Source: Embleya scabrispora DSM 41855 (lineage in GTDB: Bacteria; Actinomycetota; Actinomycetes; Streptomycetales; Streptomycetaceae). Taken from it: a stretch of 64,000 nucleotides of DNA. Below the pieces are notes generated by a model, which searched no databases, was not told the DNA's origin, and saw only the letters and a program-made list of their open reading frames with translations. The position numbers were made by a program, and so were the translations under genes. Where the stretch lies: contig NZ_KB889691.1 of NCBI RefSeq assembly GCF_000372745.1, positions 150 to 64,149 on the forward strand. Reading direction: 5' to 3'. Positions 1 to 9,751 of this stretch are shown piece by piece (position 1 is the stretch's first letter; each line of letters opens with the position of its first letter).

Positions 1-1287
1 CTTGTTGTAGGCGGCGATCTCGCGCTCGCCCTGGAACACCTGGATCTGCACCGACGGCTGGTTGTCCTCGGCCGTGGTGAAGATCTCCGAACGCTTGGTC
101 GGGATCGTGGTGTTGCGCTCGATCAGCTTGGTCATGATGCCGCCCTTGGTCTCGATACCAAGCGACAGCGGCGTCACGTCCAGCAGCAGGACGTCCTTGA
201 CCTCACCCTTGAGCACACCGGCCTGCAGCGCGGCGCCGACGGCGACCACCTCGTCCGGGTTGACGCCCTTGTTCGGCTCCTTGCCATCGGTGAGTTCGCG
301 GACGAGTTCGGTGACGGCCGGCATCCGGGTCGAACCGCCCACCAGCACCACCTGGTCGACATCCGCGATCGAGATGCCGGCGTCCTTGATCGCGGCGTGG
401 AACGGCCCGCGGCAGCGCTCCAGCAGATCGACCGTCAACTGCTGGAACTGGGCGCGGGTGAGCTTTTCGTCCAAGTGCAGCGGGCCCTCCGCCGAAGCGG
501 TGATGTAGGGCAGGTTGATCGAGGTCTCGGTCGCGCTCGACAGTTCCACCTTGGCCTTCTCCGCCGCCTCGCGCAGCCGCTGGAGGGCCATCTTGTCCTT
601 GGACAGGTCCACGCCGTGCGCGTTCTTGAACTGCTTGACCAGGTGGTCCATGACCCGCTGATCCCAGTCGTCGCCGCCCAGATGGGTATCGCCGTGCGTC
701 GCCTTGACCTCCACGACGCCCTCGCCGATCTCCAACAGCGACACGTCGAACGTGCCACCGCCCAGGTCGAACACCAGGATCATCTGATCGCGCACCTTGT
801 CCAGGCCGTATGCCAGCGCCGCCGCCGTGGGCTCGTTGACGATGCGCAGCACCTGGAGTCCGGCGATCTCGCCCGCCTCCTTGGTGGCCTGCCGCTGGGC
901 GTCGTCGAAGTACGCCGGCACCGTGACGACCGCGTCGGTGACCTTCTCGCCCAGGTACGCCTCGGCGTCGCGCTTGAGCTTCTGCAGGACCCGGGCGGCG
1001 ATCTCCTGCGCCGTGTACCGCTTGCCGTCGATGTCGCCGACGTCGGGAAAGTGCCACGAGTTGTCGCCCATGTGCCGCTTCACCGATCGTGCGGTGCGCT
1101 CGACGTTGGTCACCGCCTGGCGCTTGGCCACCTCGCCGACCAGCACCTCACCGTTCTTCGCGAACGCGACCACCGACGGGGTCGTCCGCGCCCCTTCCGC
1201 GTTCGCGATGACGGTGGGTTCACCGCCTTCCAGAATCGCGACCACCGAATTGGTCGTGCCCAGATCGATACCGACCGGTCGTGCCAT
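1..1287 (-). CDS. dnaK: Molecular chaperone DnaK (Hsp70), C-terminus cut off by window edge
   Basis: ATP-driven cytoplasmic chaperone that works with DnaJ and GrpE. 429 codons are present and the frame is still open at base 1, so the end of the substrate-binding domain and the lid are missing. Residues 6-14 read GIDLGTTNS, the first phosphate loop of the actin-like ATPase. Further on are [29 protein letters not shown] and [10 protein letters not shown], then [14 protein letters not shown] at the start of the peptide-binding domain. The ATG start gives the normal Hsp70 N-terminus. Streptomycetes usually control dnaK through HspR and HAIR repeats, but I see no HAIR or CIRCE repeat in the 800 bp upstream. 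Whether grpE and dnaJ follow cannot be seen, so this could be a second, stand-alone dnaK. Confidence 0.97.
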   Translation of the reverse strand, partial: MARPVGIDLGTTNSVVAILEGGEPTVIANAEGARTTPSVVAFAKNGEVLVGEVAKRQAVTNVERTARSVKRHMGDNSWHFPDVGDIDGKRYTAQEIAARVLQKLKRDAEAYLGEKVTDAVVTVPAYFDDAQRQATKEAGEIAGLQVLRIVNEPTAAALAYGLDKVRDQMILVFDLGGGTFDVSLLEIGEGVVEVKATHGDTHLGGDDWDQRVMDHLVKQFKNAHGVDLSKDKMALQRLREAAEKAKVELSSATETSINLPYITASAEGPLHLDEKLTRAQFQQLTVDLLERCRGPFHAAIKDAGISIADVDQVVLVGGSTRMPAVTELVRELTDGKEPNKGVNPDEVVAVGAALQAGVLKGEVKDVLLLDVTPLSLGIETKGGIMTKLIERNTTIPTKRSEIFTTAEDNQPSVQIQVFQGEREIAAYNK

Positions 1288-2110
1288 GACGACGCTCCTC
1301 GTCGAACGTCGAGCGCATCGGTGGCCGATCCCGCGTCCGCGTCCCGGTACCACCGGCACCGCGACCGCCCCCGAGCCACGGACCCGCCACCGAGCTCTCG
1401 TACCTAGCGGCCGTGCGGGTACTACCTCCGGAATATGACCCACATACCCCCATGTCAACCACAACCGTGACAATCACGATCTTCCTCCACCCACGGTGGC
1501 CACATCCGCACGGTGAGTTGCCGGCGATGCCCCTCATCCCCGATTCCGCCGCACCGCACCGTCCGGGCCGGCCGCGGATCACCGGGCGTGTTCAGCGGAA
1601 GGCGTTTCGGCCAACGAGTGATCACGCCGTCACCATTCGCATGCGCCGGCCGTATGCCCGCGGAGTCGTCGGAGCCGGTCGGTGGTCCGCACGCCGAGCG
1701 AAGGGTGGTGGATCGTTCCTCGGATTCGGCTCGGCACAGGGCGCTGGAGACGGTCTGCCGGTGGCTCTCGTGTTCGATCGGTTGTCGGTCCACGACCCAC
1801 AACTCCCGCGATCACGACGGCGGATGCCCGCGAGCCGACCGCCACCGACCCGGCGTTCGGGCCCGCGGCCAACCTGGTGGTGGACGGCGGCCGGCCTCGA
1901 CATAATGCAGGGGCAATCTATTGCACGACGGCGACCCGATGCGGGACGCGCCTTCGACCTCGCCGAGCACCACGACGCGGGACCGAAGGCACGCCCCGGG
2001 AACGGCTTTCGCGTGGGGCGAAGGCCGCGGGCCGATCGCGTGGGCCGACCCTCGGCTCCCGATCGATCGGGCATCGGTCTCATCGACCGCCGTAGGCAAG
2101 GAGCGACACC
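1288..2110. other. Intergenic region between divergent dnaK and phosphatase genes
   Basis: No convincing gene is visible here on either strand; the open frames look like by-products of high GC. Reading leftward toward dnaK there is a perfect -35 hexamer TTGACA (complement of 1453-1458) and a CATATT element (1432-1437) only 15 bp away. This is a weak promoter candidate about 145 bp upstream of the dnaK start. The segment around 1430-1480 is locally richer in A/T. Confidence 0.5.
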
Positions 2111-2938
2111 GTGGTCTTCCCCCTTCCCCGTACGCTCGCGGCCCTGCGCGTTGCCCGAGAGGCCGCCCAGACCATTCGCCGCGCCGGGCGCCCCCGGCGG
2201 ATCCGGCTCAAGTCCTCCGCTGCGGACCTGGTCACCGCGACCGACCTGCGGGTGGAGAAACTGGTCCGGGCCTGGCTGGGCAGCCATTACCCGCAGGACG
2301 CGGTGGTCGGCGAAGAGGGCGGCGGGTTGGCCGAGTTGGATCTGCGCCGGCCGACCTGGTTCGTGGATCCGCTCGACGGCACCACCAACTTCGCCCACGG
2401 GCTGCCGCATTACGCGTGCGCGATCGCGTTCTGGGACGGCGAGAAACTCGCGCTGGGCGTGGTCGCCGACGCGACTCGGCGCCGGACCTACTGGGCCGAG
2501 GCCGGCCGCGGCGCCTACGAGGGCCGCAAGCGCCTGCACGTGTCCGACACCCGCGCGCTGGGCCGCAGTGTGATCGCCACCGGCTTCCCGCCGTCCCGGG
2601 CCACCGATCCGGACAACAACCTGGCCGAGTTCCTGTCCGTGGTCAACGACACCCGCGACGTGCGCCGCCTGGGCTGCGCCGGCATCGATCTGTCCTGGGT
2701 GGCGGCCGGTCGCCTGGACGCGTACTGGGAGCAGCGCTGCGGCCCGTGGGACTGGGCGCCCGGCGCGATCCTGGTGCGCGAGGCCGGCGGTCGGGCCACC
2801 ACCTTCGAGGGGGCCGACTGGAAGCCCGGCGACGGCGAACTGGTGGCTTCCAACGGCGCCATCCACGACCGGCTGCTGCGCTCGTTCGCCCAGGCCAGGG
2901 CCGGCGCCGGGCTGCCCTCCCGGCCGATCGCGGCCTGA
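2111..2938 (+). CDS. Inositol monophosphatase family phosphatase
   Basis: Magnesium-dependent phosphomonoesterase of the inositol monophosphatase superfamily, 275 residues, the usual size. The metal-binding motifs are in order: GEEGGG (about residues 67-72), FVDPLDGTTNF (about 84-94, containing DPLDGT) and WDWAPGAILVREAGG near the C-terminal third, which is the family's WDxAAG motif. The GTG start is chosen because AAGGAG at 2098-2103 sits 7 bp upstream. It lies tail-to-tail with the inositol catabolic operon, so dephosphorylation of inositol phosphate to feed that pathway is a natural guess. Close relatives also act as histidinol-phosphatase or PAP phosphatase, and sequence alone does not decide between them. 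Confidence 0.85.
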   Translation: MVFPLPRTLAALRVAREAAQTIRRAGRPRRIRLKSSAADLVTATDLRVEKLVRAWLGSHYPQDAVVGEEGGGLAELDLRRPTWFVDPLDGTTNFAHGLPHYACAIAFWDGEKLALGVVADATRRRTYWAEAGRGAYEGRKRLHVSDTRALGRSVIATGFPPSRATDPDNNLAEFLSVVNDTRDVRRLGCAGIDLSWVAAGRLDAYWEQRCGPWDWAPGAILVREAGGRATTFEGADWKPGDGELVASNGAIHDRLLRSFAQARAGAGLPSRPIAA

Positions 2939-3012
2939 CCGAAGCGTCCTCCCGGCGACACCGCGCGGGCCCGCGGCCGGTCGACGAGCACCGGTCGCGG
3001 GCCCGCCGCGCC

Positions 3013-4914
3013 TCAACCCTTGCGGGCCCGCTCGGCCCGGGCCAGGTCCATGCGCTCGCGCGCCACGGTCACCTCCGGCCGCGCCGACACCTCCGGCACG
3101 CCCACCTCCCACCACGCGCCTGCCTCGGTCCAGCGATCGGGCCGGGTACGCACGACCACCACGGCCGGCCCGTGAGCCGCCCGCGCCGCCGCGTACGCCT
3201 TCGCCAATGCCTCGACGGTGTCCGCGGTGAACACCTCGGCGCCCAACGCCGCGGCATGCGCGGCGAAGTCGACCCGGTGGTCCGCGGCTGCGCCCGGGCC
3301 CCGACAGTCGGTGATCATGTTGTTGAACGGCGCCGCGCCCTGCCCCTCCTGGAGTCGGGCGATCACCGCGTATCCGCCGTTGTCGCAGACCACCGCGACG
3401 AACCGGTGTCCGGACAGAACGGCCGAGTACAGCTCGGAGTTGAGCATCAGATAGGAGCCGTCGCCCAGCAGGGTGGTGACCACTCCCGTCGGCCGCGCCA
3501 TCGCCGCGCCCCACGCGCCCGCGATCTCGTAGCCCATGCAGGAGAACCCGTACTCGACGTCCATCGTCGCCGCGCCGATCGGGCCGCGGGCCCGCCAGCC
3601 GCCGACCAGTTCGCCGGGCAGCCCGCCGGCGGCGGTGAGCACGTAGTCGTCGGGCCCGGCGATCGTATTGACCACGCCCACGACCTGCGCGTACGTCGGC
3701 GGCGCGGCCGGCTCCCCCACCTCGCGCAGCCGATCGACCACCCCGTCCCAGGCCCGCCGCTCACCTTCGACCCGCGCGGTCCACACCGGGTCCGCTCGCC
3801 ATTCACCCAGCAGCGGCCCGAGTTCGCGCAGCGCCTCGCGGGCGTCCGCGGTCACCGGTGCGGCGTGCCGCTTGACCGCGTCGAATCGGGCCGCGTTGAT
3901 CGACACCAGGCGCGCGTCGGCGGCGAACACGCTCCACGACGCGGTGGTGAAGTCCTGGAGGCGGGTGCCGACGGCCAGGATCAGGTCCGCGTCGGCGGCG
4001 AGCGCGTTGGCCGAGGCGGAGCCGGTCACCCCGATCGGTCCGGCGTGCAGCGGGTGGTCGTGCGGGAGCAGGGTGCGCCCGGCGACCGTCTCGGCGAACG
4101 GGACACCGTGCGCCCGGGCCACCCGCAACACCTCCCCCGCCGCGCCGGAATAGCGCACGCCGCCGCCGACCACCAGCAGCGGCCGCTTCGAGCCGCGCAA
4201 CAGCGCTGCCGCGTCCGCGAGTTCGTCCAGGTCGGCGCGCGGTCGCAGCGGCCGGTGCAGGCGCGGCGCGAACAGGGCCAGCGGGAAGTCGTACGCCTGG
4301 GCCTGGACGTCCTGGGGCAGTGCGAGGGTGACCGGCCCGCAGTCGGCCGGGTCGGTCAGCACCCGGGCCACGTGCGGGAGGGTGGCGATCAGTTGTTCCG
4401 GGCGGGTGATCCGGTCCCAGTAGCGGCTGACCGCGCGGAAGGCGTCGTTGACGCTCGCGCTCGGGTCGTGGAAGTGCTCGACCTGTTGCAGCACCGGATC
4501 CGGGGCGCGGCTCGCGAAGGTGTCGCCGACCAGCAGGAGCAGCGGCAGCCGGTTGGCGTGCGCGACGCCCGCGGCGGTGACCATGTTCAGCGCGCCGGGC
4601 CCGATCGAGGAGGTGGCCGTGAGCACCTGGCGGCGTTGGGTGGCCCGGGCGTAGCCGACGGCGGCCAGTGCCATGCCCTGTTCGTTCTGGCCGCGCCAGA
4701 CCGGCATCGCCTCGCCGGCCTCGTGCAGCGCGTCGCCCAGGCCGAGCACGTTGCCGTGACCGAAGATGGCGAACACGCCGGGGAACAGTCGTGCTCGCCG
4801 GCCGTCGAGGAGTTCGCTCTCCTGGGCCACCAGCCAGCGCACCAGGGCCTGGGCCGTGGTCAGCCGCACGGTGGCACCGGGCGTCGCGGTGGACGCCGGC
4901 TTCGGCGTGCTCAT
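3013..4914 (-). CDS. iolD: 3D-(3,5/4)-trihydroxycyclohexane-1,2-dione hydrolase (IolD)
   Basis: Thiamine-diphosphate enzyme that opens the ring of the inositol catabolite 3D-trihydroxycyclohexane-1,2-dione to give 5-deoxy-glucuronate. The 633-residue protein has the acetolactate-synthase-like layout. The N-terminal pyrimidine-binding domain contains FAIFGHGNVLGLGDAL and GQNEQGMALAAVGYAR, with the catalytic-type Glu in NEQ. A central domain follows. The C-terminal diphosphate-binding domain has LLGDGSYLMLNSEL, the GDG...N metal motif. The ATG at 4914 overlaps the iolB stop as ATGA, so the gene is translationally coupled as the last member of the operon. Length and neighbours (iolB, iolC, iolG) fit IolD rather than acetolactate synthase. 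Confidence 0.94.
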   Translation of the reverse strand: MSTPKPASTATPGATVRLTTAQALVRWLVAQESELLDGRRARLFPGVFAIFGHGNVLGLGDALHEAGEAMPVWRGQNEQGMALAAVGYARATQRRQVLTATSSIGPGALNMVTAAGVAHANRLPLLLLVGDTFASRAPDPVLQQVEHFHDPSASVNDAFRAVSRYWDRITRPEQLIATLPHVARVLTDPADCGPVTLALPQDVQAQAYDFPLALFAPRLHRPLRPRADLDELADAAALLRGSKRPLLVVGGGVRYSGAAGEVLRVARAHGVPFAETVAGRTLLPHDHPLHAGPIGVTGSASANALAADADLILAVGTRLQDFTTASWSVFAADARLVSINAARFDAVKRHAAPVTADAREALRELGPLLGEWRADPVWTARVEGERRAWDGVVDRLREVGEPAAPPTYAQVVGVVNTIAGPDDYVLTAAGGLPGELVGGWRARGPIGAATMDVEYGFSCMGYEIAGAWGAAMARPTGVVTTLLGDGSYLMLNSELYSAVLSGHRFVAVVCDNGGYAVIARLQEGQGAAPFNNMITDCRGPGAAADHRVDFAAHAAALGAEVFTADTVEALAKAYAAARAAHGPAVVVVRTRPDRWTEAGAWWEVGVPEVSARPEVTVARERMDLARAERARKG

Positions 4915-5813
4915 CGGGTTCCTCCATCCGGCGTCGGCAGCGGGGTCAGCGGGCACCTGGGGTCGGGTCTCTGATCGGCCCAGCTCTCCCGTACCCAGTG
5001 GTGGGCGGGGTCGTCGCAGGCGAGCATCGCCCGCTCGTCGGCGGGGCCGGCCATCACGTTGAGGTAGTAGAGGTGGTGTCCGGGGGTGGCCACGCAGGGG
5101 CCGTGGTAGCCGCGCGGGACCAGGAAGACGTCGCCGTCGCGAACGGTCACCGTCTCGTCGATCGTGCCGTCGGTGGTGTAGGTGCGGTGCAGGCCGAAGC
5201 CGGTCCGGTCGGGGGTGCGTCCGTCCCGGCCGGCCACCCGGAAGAAGTAGATCTCCTCGTTGACGCTCTCGTGCGCACTGGCCGTGTCGTGCTTGTGCGG
5301 CGGGTGGGAGGACCAGTTGCCGTCCGGGGTGAGGATCTCGCAGACGATCAGCTTGTCCGCCTCGAAGGCGTCGGGGGTCATCAGGTTGTTCGCCTGTCGG
5401 GTCGCGCGCCCGGCGCCGCGCACCTCGACCGGCACGCCGGCCGCCGGGCCGTACGCCGGGTCCAGCCGCCGGGTCGCCCGCGCCGAGGCGAGCGCGAGCT
5501 GACACCCGTGCTCGCTGGACAACCGCAGTTCGGCGTCGCGCGGCACGTACGCGAAGTCCGGCACGGCGGTGAACACACTCTCGCGGCCCGCCAGTTCGAA
5601 GCGGCGGCCCTCGGTCTGCACGGTCGCGGACCCGGCCAGCGGGATCACCGCGACCTCGTGGCCCCCGGTCGCCAGATCCCGCCGGCCGCCCGGGGGCAGG
5701 TGGATCACCCGCAGGCCGCTGTAGCGCCAGCCGGCGAGTTCGGGGGTGATCAGCAGCGGGTCCTCGGCGCCGGTGGCGGTGCCCCAGGGGTGGAACAGGG
5801 TCGGGTCGTTCAC
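4911..5813 (-). CDS. iolB: 5-deoxy-glucuronate isomerase (IolB)
   Basis: Converts 5-deoxy-D-glucuronate to 2-deoxy-5-keto-D-gluconate in myo-inositol breakdown. The 300-residue protein is a bicupin of the KduI/IolB family. Visible family features include SSHPPHKHD, the HxxHxH-type metal ligands, followed by NEEIYFFRV and DVFLVPRGYHGP, and RVIHLPPGG in the N-terminal cupin. Translation from the GTG at 5813 gives a 4-bp GTGA overlap with the upstream aldolase gene. An open frame continues upstream but overlaps that gene deeply, so the short start is preferred. It is followed by iolD with an ATGA overlap. Confidence 0.94.
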   Translation of the reverse strand: MNDPTLFHPWGTATGAEDPLLITPELAGWRYSGLRVIHLPPGGRRDLATGGHEVAVIPLAGSATVQTEGRRFELAGRESVFTAVPDFAYVPRDAELRLSSEHGCQLALASARATRRLDPAYGPAAGVPVEVRGAGRATRQANNLMTPDAFEADKLIVCEILTPDGNWSSHPPHKHDTASAHESVNEEIYFFRVAGRDGRTPDRTGFGLHRTYTTDGTIDETVTVRDGDVFLVPRGYHGPCVATPGHHLYYLNVMAGPADERAMLACDDPAHHWVRESWADQRPDPRCPLTPLPTPDGGTR

Positions 5814-6727
5814 GCGATCACCTCGATCGCTCGCGGGTTCGCGGCGCGCAGCACCCGCGCCGCCGCGGCCACCGCGCCGCGCACGTCGCCGTCCGCCGGG
5901 TACAGCAGTGCGCGGCCCACCACCAGGCCACGAACGGCCGGTTGGGCCAGGGCCCGCCCCCACGAGGACAGGTCGGCCCGCGGGTCGGCCGAGGGCACGC
6001 CGCCCAGTACGACGGTAGGCAGGGTGGTGGCGCCGGCCACCCGGTCCGGCTCGTCGGTCGCGGGCAGCTTGAGCCACGTGTACGCGGAGGTGGTGCCCAG
6101 TGCCGAGGCTACGGTCACCGCGCGCACGTTGGCGGCGGTGCCCCGATCGAGGACCAGCCGCCCGGAGGCGTCGCGCCGGTAGGGCAGCGGCTCGATCATC
6201 GCCCGGATCCCGTGTTCGGCCAGTTCGCTCACCGCGCGGGCGCAGCCCTCCAGGGTGGGAATCGTGCCCGCGTCCTCGTCGACGATGCGCAGCAGCATCT
6301 TGCCGCCGTCGAGCCGGTATCGGCGGATCGCGTCCGCGTCGTAGCCGGTGAAGCGGTCGTCTATCTCCCAGGACGCGCCCGCCAGGCCGCCCCGGTTCAT
6401 CGAACCGATCACCACCTTGTCCTCCAAGGCGCCCAGGAGCAGCAGTTCCTCGATCACGTCGGGGGTGCCCAGGACCCCGTCCACGTCCGGGTGTTCCAGG
6501 GCCTCGACCAGTCGGCCGAGCAGGTCGCGTCGGTCGGCCATGGCGAGCGGGTCGGTGCCCACCCCGAGCGAACCGCGCCCGGGGTGGTCGGCGGCGACCA
6601 GGAAGAGGGTGCCGTGCGCGGAGAGCAGACGCGGCCGGCGCCGGCGCTCCGCGTACGCGGCGCGTACCGCGTCGGGGCGGTTCGCCCGGGTCGCCAGCAG
6701 GTTGGTCCAGTCGCGGTCGCTGATCAC
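5810..6727 (-). CDS. (beta/alpha)8-barrel aldolase-like protein of inositol clusters
   Basis: 305-residue protein resembling the DeoC/LacD-type class I aldolase barrels found in actinobacterial inositol loci (the Cgl0159-like family of Corynebacterium, as I recall it). Barrel strands are suggested by GTLFLVAADHPGRG near the N-terminus, KVVIGSMNRGGLAG in the middle, and TTLPTVVLGGVPSADP and RGLVVGRALLYP toward the end, the last like a phosphate-binding strand. It sits between iolC and iolB with GTGA overlaps on both sides. No other IolJ-type aldolase is in the window, so cleavage of 2-deoxy-5-keto-gluconate-6-phosphate is the inferred role. The reaction has not been shown from sequence; Lys-dependent chemistry is likely but I did not assign the catalytic Lys. 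Confidence 0.75.
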   Translation of the reverse strand: MISDRDWTNLLATRANRPDAVRAAYAERRRRPRLLSAHGTLFLVAADHPGRGSLGVGTDPLAMADRRDLLGRLVEALEHPDVDGVLGTPDVIEELLLLGALEDKVVIGSMNRGGLAGASWEIDDRFTGYDADAIRRYRLDGGKMLLRIVDEDAGTIPTLEGCARAVSELAEHGIRAMIEPLPYRRDASGRLVLDRGTAANVRAVTVASALGTTSAYTWLKLPATDEPDRVAGATTLPTVVLGGVPSADPRADLSSWGRALAQPAVRGLVVGRALLYPADGDVRGAVAAAARVLRAANPRAIEVIA

Positions 6728-7743
6728 GTTCGGTTCTCCAGCATCGGGTGGTTCATGAGGTTCTCGATTTCCGCATCGGTGGGCATCGCGTCGGCGCACG
6801 CGAGTCGGGCGGCGACCAGCGCCCCGGCGGCATTGGCGTATTCGGCGATGCGTACCGGGTCCCAGCCGGCGAGCAGTCCGTGCACGAGGGCCCCGCCGAA
6901 GGCGTCGCCGGCGCCGAGTCCGCACACCGGCTCGACGCGGCGGGGGGCGACCGTGGTGCTGCCTTCGGGCGTCGCCACCAGGACGCCTTCACCACCCTTC
7001 TTGACCAGGACCAGGCGCACGCCGCGATCGAGCAGTCGGCGCGCCGCCTCGTCCGGATCCGCGGTGCCGACCGCGATCGCGACCTCGGCCCGGTTGCCCA
7101 CCACGACCGTGGCCTCGTCGACGAGTTCGCCGATGTACCGGGTCGCGGCGGCCGGGTCGGGCCAGAACATCGGGCGGTAGTCGAGGTCGAGCACGGTGTG
7201 CGCACGTCGGCCCCGCGTGGCGAGCATCCGCCGGTGGGTGCCGCGTGAGGGCTCGGTGCTCGCCCCGGTGCCGGTCACCCACAACACCGGCACGTCGCGG
7301 ACCGCTTCCCACGGCACATCCTCGTCGGTGAGCGTGAGGTCGGGGGCCACCGGAAGCCGGTAGAACAGCAGCGGCGGGTCGTCGGGCGGGTCGAGCGCGC
7401 AGAAGACCACCGGGGTGAGCAGCCGTTCGTGCGTGGCCACCCAGGTCGGGTCGACGCCGAAGTCGGCCAGGGCGGTGCGTACATACGTGCCGAACGGGTC
7501 GGCGCCGACCTTGGTCAGCACCGCGGAGCGGCGGCCCAGCCGGGCGGCGGCCACCGCCACGTTGGTGGCGGTGCCGCCCAGCGACCTGGCGAAGGTCTCG
7601 ACCCGGTCGAGCGGGACGCCGCTCTGCTGCGGATAGAGATCCACACCGACGCGCCCGACGGTGAGCACGTCGAGGGCCGGCCCCGAGTCCGGGCCGAGGG
7701 TGGGTCGAGCACCGTCGGCCCGCTCCGGCACGGGCGCCGTCAT
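6724..7743 (-). CDS. iolC: 5-dehydro-2-deoxygluconokinase (IolC), PfkB family
   Basis: Phosphorylates 2-deoxy-5-keto-D-gluconate, the step before aldol cleavage in inositol catabolism. The 339-residue protein has a PfkB (ribokinase) fold: the N-terminal signature includes [15 protein letters not shown], and the C-terminal one is [15 protein letters not shown], whose GAGD holds the anion hole and catalytic Asp. The ATG at 7743 overlaps the ATPase stop (ATGA), and its own stop overlaps the next start (GTGA), placing it in the coupled chain. The operon context favours IolC over 2-keto-3-deoxygluconate kinase. Confidence 0.92.
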   Translation of the reverse strand: MTAPVPERADGARPTLGPDSGPALDVLTVGRVGVDLYPQQSGVPLDRVETFARSLGGTATNVAVAAARLGRRSAVLTKVGADPFGTYVRTALADFGVDPTWVATHERLLTPVVFCALDPPDDPPLLFYRLPVAPDLTLTDEDVPWEAVRDVPVLWVTGTGASTEPSRGTHRRMLATRGRRAHTVLDLDYRPMFWPDPAAATRYIGELVDEATVVVGNRAEVAIAVGTADPDEAARRLLDRGVRLVLVKKGGEGVLVATPEGSTTVAPRRVEPVCGLGAGDAFGGALVHGLLAGWDPVRIAEYANAAGALVAARLACADAMPTDAEIENLMNHPMLENRT

Positions 7744-8630
7744 GCCTTGGCCTCGGCGTGCAACTCGTGTGCGAGTGCCTCGAGTTCGGCGCCGCCGGCC
7801 ATCTGTCGGGTGAGTTCGGCCAGGGTGATCTCGGATTTGCCGAAGCAACCCTGGCTGCGGCCTCGGTTGAGCAGCAGGAAGCGGTCGCCCACCGGGTAGG
7901 CGTGGTGCGGGTTGTGGGTGATGAACACGACGCCCAGACCCCGGTCGCGGGCCCGCGCGATGTAACGGAGCACGACGCCGGCCTGCTTGACGCCGAGCGC
8001 GGCGGTCGGCTCGTCCAGAATCAGCACCTTGGCGCCGAAGTGCACGGCCCGTGCGATCGCCACACACTGGCGCTCGCCGCCGGAGAGTGTGCCCACCGGC
8101 TGTTCCACGTCGCGCAGATCGATGCCCATCTCGGACAGGGCCCGGCGCGCGGTGCCGCGCGCCTCGGCGATGTCCAGCCGGGAGAACGGGCCGCGGCCCT
8201 TGCGCGGTTCGGAGCCGAGGAAGAAGTTGCGCCACACGCTCATCAGCGGCACCACGGCCAGATCCTGGTAGACCGTGGCGATGCCCCGGTCCAGGGCCTG
8301 TCGGGGCGAGGAGAACCGCACCGGCGTGCCCTCGACGAGGTATGCGCCGCTTTCGTTGGTGTGCACGCCCGCCAGGATCTTGATGAAGGTCGACTTGCCC
8401 GCGCCGTTGTCGCCCAGGACGCACGTCACCTCGCCGGCGTCGACCGAGGTGGACACGTCGTCGAGGGCGATCACGCTGCCGAACCGTTTGCCGACGCCGC
8501 GCAGTTCGAGCAGGTGTGCGCCGGTGCCGGGACCGCTCGCCGGGGCCTTGGTCGCGCCCGTCTCCGCGGCGGCGGCGCTCTCGATGGTGCTCGGTTCCCC
8601 GGCCTGCGGCCGAGCTGGTGGATTCGTCAT
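7740..8630 (-). CDS. Sugar ABC transporter ATP-binding protein (probable inositol importer)
   Basis: Cytoplasmic ATPase that powers the importer formed with the next two genes. It has Walker [11 protein letters not shown], signature LSGGERQ, Walker [12 protein letters not shown] and the switch His in VVFITHN. The first ~40 residues are an Ala/Pro/Thr-rich extension. At 296 residues it has only one nucleotide-binding domain. Ribose-type (CUT2) importers often use a double-domain ATPase of about 500 residues, so this one would act as a homodimer, as in the FrcA-type systems. The start follows GGAGAGG and overlaps the permease stop by 4 bp. Confidence 0.9.
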   Translation of the reverse strand: MTNPPARPQAGEPSTIESAAAAETGATKAPASGPGTGAHLLELRGVGKRFGSVIALDDVSTSVDAGEVTCVLGDNGAGKSTFIKILAGVHTNESGAYLVEGTPVRFSSPRQALDRGIATVYQDLAVVPLMSVWRNFFLGSEPRKGRGPFSRLDIAEARGTARRALSEMGIDLRDVEQPVGTLSGGERQCVAIARAVHFGAKVLILDEPTAALGVKQAGVVLRYIARARDRGLGVVFITHNPHHAYPVGDRFLLLNRGRSQGCFGKSEITLAELTRQMAGGAELEALAHELHAEAKA

Positions 8631-9751
8631 CGACGGGACCTCTCCGCGCGGCGCCGGAAGGAGTTGTTGACCAGGACGGCCGCCAGCAGCATCACGCCGA
8701 GGAAGAGCTGGAACCAGTCGCTGTTCCACTTCGCGTAGACGATGCCCTGCCGGGCCATGCCGAAGATCAGCGCGCCCACCGCGGCGCCGATCGCCGAGCC
8801 GTAGCCGCCGGTGAGCAGGCAACCGCCGATCACCGCGGCGATGATGTACTGGAACTCCAGGCCGATGCCCTGATTGGCCTGGACCGAGGTGTAGCGCAGG
8901 ATGTTGATCGACCCGACCAGCCAGCCGGCGCCGGCCGTGGTCATGAACAACACGATCTTGGTCCGGTCCACCGGCACGCCGACGTTGCGCGCGCTGACCG
9001 GCGCGCCGCCGACGGCGTAGATCCAGTTGCCGAATCGGGTCCGTGCGAGCAGCCAGGTCGCCAGCGCGGCCAGCACCAGCCACCACAGCACCGAGACCTG
9101 GATCTCGGTGCCGGCGATGGCCATGGTCGAGGCGAAGAACCGGCCGGCCGACTCGTAGCCGTCGGTCGAGCGCATCCCGCTGACCTGCACGCTGTTCGTC
9201 ACATGCCGGGTGACCCCGAGATTGAGGCCCTGGAGTGCCAGGAACGTGCCCAGCGTGATGATGAAGCTGGGCAGTCCGGTACGCACCACGAGCCAGCCGT
9301 TGAGCGCGCCGACCGCGAGTGCGAACACCAGCGACACGACGAGTGCGGGCCATACCGACCAACCGGCCCGGGTCGCCAGCATCGCCGTGATCAGCGCGGT
9401 CGAGGCGGTCATCACACCGGCGGACAGGTCGAATTCGCCGCCGATCATCAGCAGCGCCACGGCCACCGCCATGATGCCCAGGGTGGCCGAGTCGTCCAGC
9501 CAGGTCGCCGCTCCGGAGGCGGTGAAGAAGCCGTCCGCGACTATCGCGAAGAAGCACATGACCAGCACGGCGCCGATCAGCGAGCCCAGTTCCGGGCGGA
9601 TCAGCAGCCGGTGCGCGAGCCGGGCGGGCGCCACCCGTTCGTCCGGCCCGGGCTCGACGGCAACGGCGCCGGCCGCAGGCGCGGGCGCGGCGCGATCCGC
9701 GCCGCCGGCCGCCTCGGTGGGCACCGAGGGCGTCGAGGAACTCGTGCTCAT
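8627..9751 (-). CDS. Sugar ABC transporter permease (CUT2/RbsC type)
   Basis: Integral membrane subunit of a ribose/xylose-type ABC importer, 374 residues. After a ~45-residue Ala/Pro-rich cytoplasmic N-terminus come about ten hydrophobic segments. Family landmarks are [16 protein letters not shown] near residue 110, a typical RbsC-like motif, [19 protein letters not shown], and [19 protein letters not shown] near the C-terminus. It overlaps both neighbours as ATGA. Its place among iol genes suggests inositol or a related polyol as substrate; this is inference from context. Confidence 0.9.
   Translation of the reverse strand: MSTSSSTPSVPTEAAGGADRAAPAPAAGAVAVEPGPDERVAPARLAHRLLIRPELGSLIGAVLVMCFFAIVADGFFTASGAATWLDDSATLGIMAVAVALLMIGGEFDLSAGVMTASTALITAMLATRAGWSVWPALVVSLVFALAVGALNGWLVVRTGLPSFIITLGTFLALQGLNLGVTRHVTNSVQVSGMRSTDGYESAGRFFASTMAIAGTEIQVSVLWWLVLAALATWLLARTRFGNWIYAVGGAPVSARNVGVPVDRTKIVLFMTTAGAGWLVGSINILRYTSVQANQGIGLEFQYIIAAVIGGCLLTGGYGSAIGAAVGALIFGMARQGIVYAKWNSDWFQLFLGVMLLAAVLVNNSFRRRAERSRR

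Noticed and set aside
1288..2110. HAIR or CIRCE heat-shock operator for dnaK
   Set aside because: Neither CTTGAGT-N7-ACTCAAG nor the CIRCE repeat is present in this gap.
1921..4974. Thousand-codon open frame antisense to iolD and the phosphatase
   Set aside because: Composition is Arg/Gly/Pro/Ala-rich without motifs, and both real genes on the correct frames have full catalytic motifs. It is a by-product of high GC.
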